A stretch of 64,000 nucleotides of DNA, taken from NCBI GenBank assembly GCA_965243755.1, contig CBDEVW010000003.1, positions 496,001-560,000 on the forward strand, in the 5' to 3' direction. The DNA is from JANSWY01 sp965243755 (GTDB taxonomy: Bacteria > Bacteroidota > Bacteroidia > Cytophagales > Cyclobacteriaceae). The notes under the pieces are model-generated. The model was not told the DNA's origin. It worked only from the letters and a program-made list of their open reading frames with translations, and searched no databases. The first letter of the stretch is position 1. Every line of letters starts with the position of its first letter. Made by a program: the position numbers and the translations under genes. This document shows positions 63,745 to 64,000 of this stretch, one piece after another.

Positions 63745-64000
63745 TGGTAATTCAGGCAATTCATGACATTTCGGAGATTTGTGCAAAAAAAGGAATCACA
63801 CAGGCAGTTTTGTCCCCTGGTTCCAGATGCGCACCCCTGACCATTTCGTTTGCAAGAAATAAAAACATCAAATGCTGGACATTTTCTGATGAGCGATCAG
63901 CAGCCTTTCAGGCCATTGGGATGGCTCAATTTACCAGGAAACCAACCGTATTGGTATGTACCTCAGGTTCAGCAGCATATAATTACGCCCCTGCAGTAGC
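63745..64000 (+). CDS. menD: MenD, 2-succinyl-5-enolpyruvyl-6-hydroxy-3-cyclohexene-1-carboxylate synthase (partial)
   Basis: Only the first 85 codons lie in the window. The frame reads VLSPGSRCAPLTISFA, then FSDERSAAFQAIGMAQF and CTSGSAAYNYAPAV, the N-terminal substrate and TPP-domain signature of MenD. The enzyme condenses isochorismate with 2-oxoglutarate. It starts four bases after the menF stop and runs off the right edge. Confidence 0.88.

Overview
The window is chromosomal DNA from a member of the Bacteroidota, most like a free-living or marine Cytophagales-type bacterium. The evidence is a type IX secretion (T9SS) C-terminal sorting domain, a PID-CTERM mini-protein, a SusC/SusD pair, a histone H1-like (Hc1) gene, an alpha-oxoamine synthase of the sphingolipid/sulfonolipid type, menaquinone genes, and promoters of the Bacteroidota form TTG-N19/20-TAnnTTTG. 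I found no tRNA, rRNA, CRISPR array, insertion sequence or prophage.

Layout. (1) 0.1-8.9 kb: a 2152-residue surface protein with ten Ig-like repeats, a PID-CTERM mini-protein behind it, a membrane TPR-LuxR regulator and a lone receiver domain. (2) 9-16.4 kb: lpxD, hc1, an alpha-oxoamine synthase, then a tight three-gene operon (acetolactate-synthase-like TPP enzyme, aldehyde dehydrogenase, membrane-anchored GltS-like FMN protein). (3) 16.7-25 kb: accC, a DUF1015 gene and maf on the plus strand; then an OmpA-like protein, an adaptor/TolC pair without a pump, an orphan sdaAB and thyA on the minus strand. (4) 25-32.3 kb: an RND/SSD exporter coupled to a GH113-like protein and a peroxiredoxin; cdd; an exported methionine-sulfoxide-repair cluster (msrB, a duplicated-domain lipoprotein, msrA) behind an ArsR-type regulator with palindromic sites. 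(5) 32.4-42 kb: an FdhF/YdeP-type oxidoreductase, a Cys-rich lipoprotein, and a non-homologous end-joining (NHEJ) neighbourhood: ligD, ku, a TPR protein and a 93-residue protein that shares a nine-residue tail motif with Ku. (6) 42-61.5 kb: a beta-1,3-glucan (laminarin-type) utilisation locus with SusC, SusD, a PKD surface lipoprotein, three GH16 enzymes, an MFS sugar porter, a GH30 and a cytoplasmic GH149/GH161-type phosphorylase, plus a divergent Y_Y_Y/LuxR regulator. (7) 61.5-64 kb: a phosphatase and the start of a menaquinone operon (hotdog thioesterase, menF, partial menD).

In the glucan locus the inferred path is: surface GH16 enzymes cut beta-1,3-glucan, SusCD imports oligosaccharides, GH30 trims branches, the MFS porter moves products across the inner membrane, and the phosphorylase makes glucose 1-phosphate. 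The least expected signals are the KKPMKKATG motif shared by Ku and its small neighbour, a 10-bp perfect inverted repeat over the ligD start codon, four TACATCA boxes spaced by exact multiples of 11 bp before the glucan locus, and a 13-bp element with a similar leader in front of two unrelated exported-protein genes 35 kb apart.
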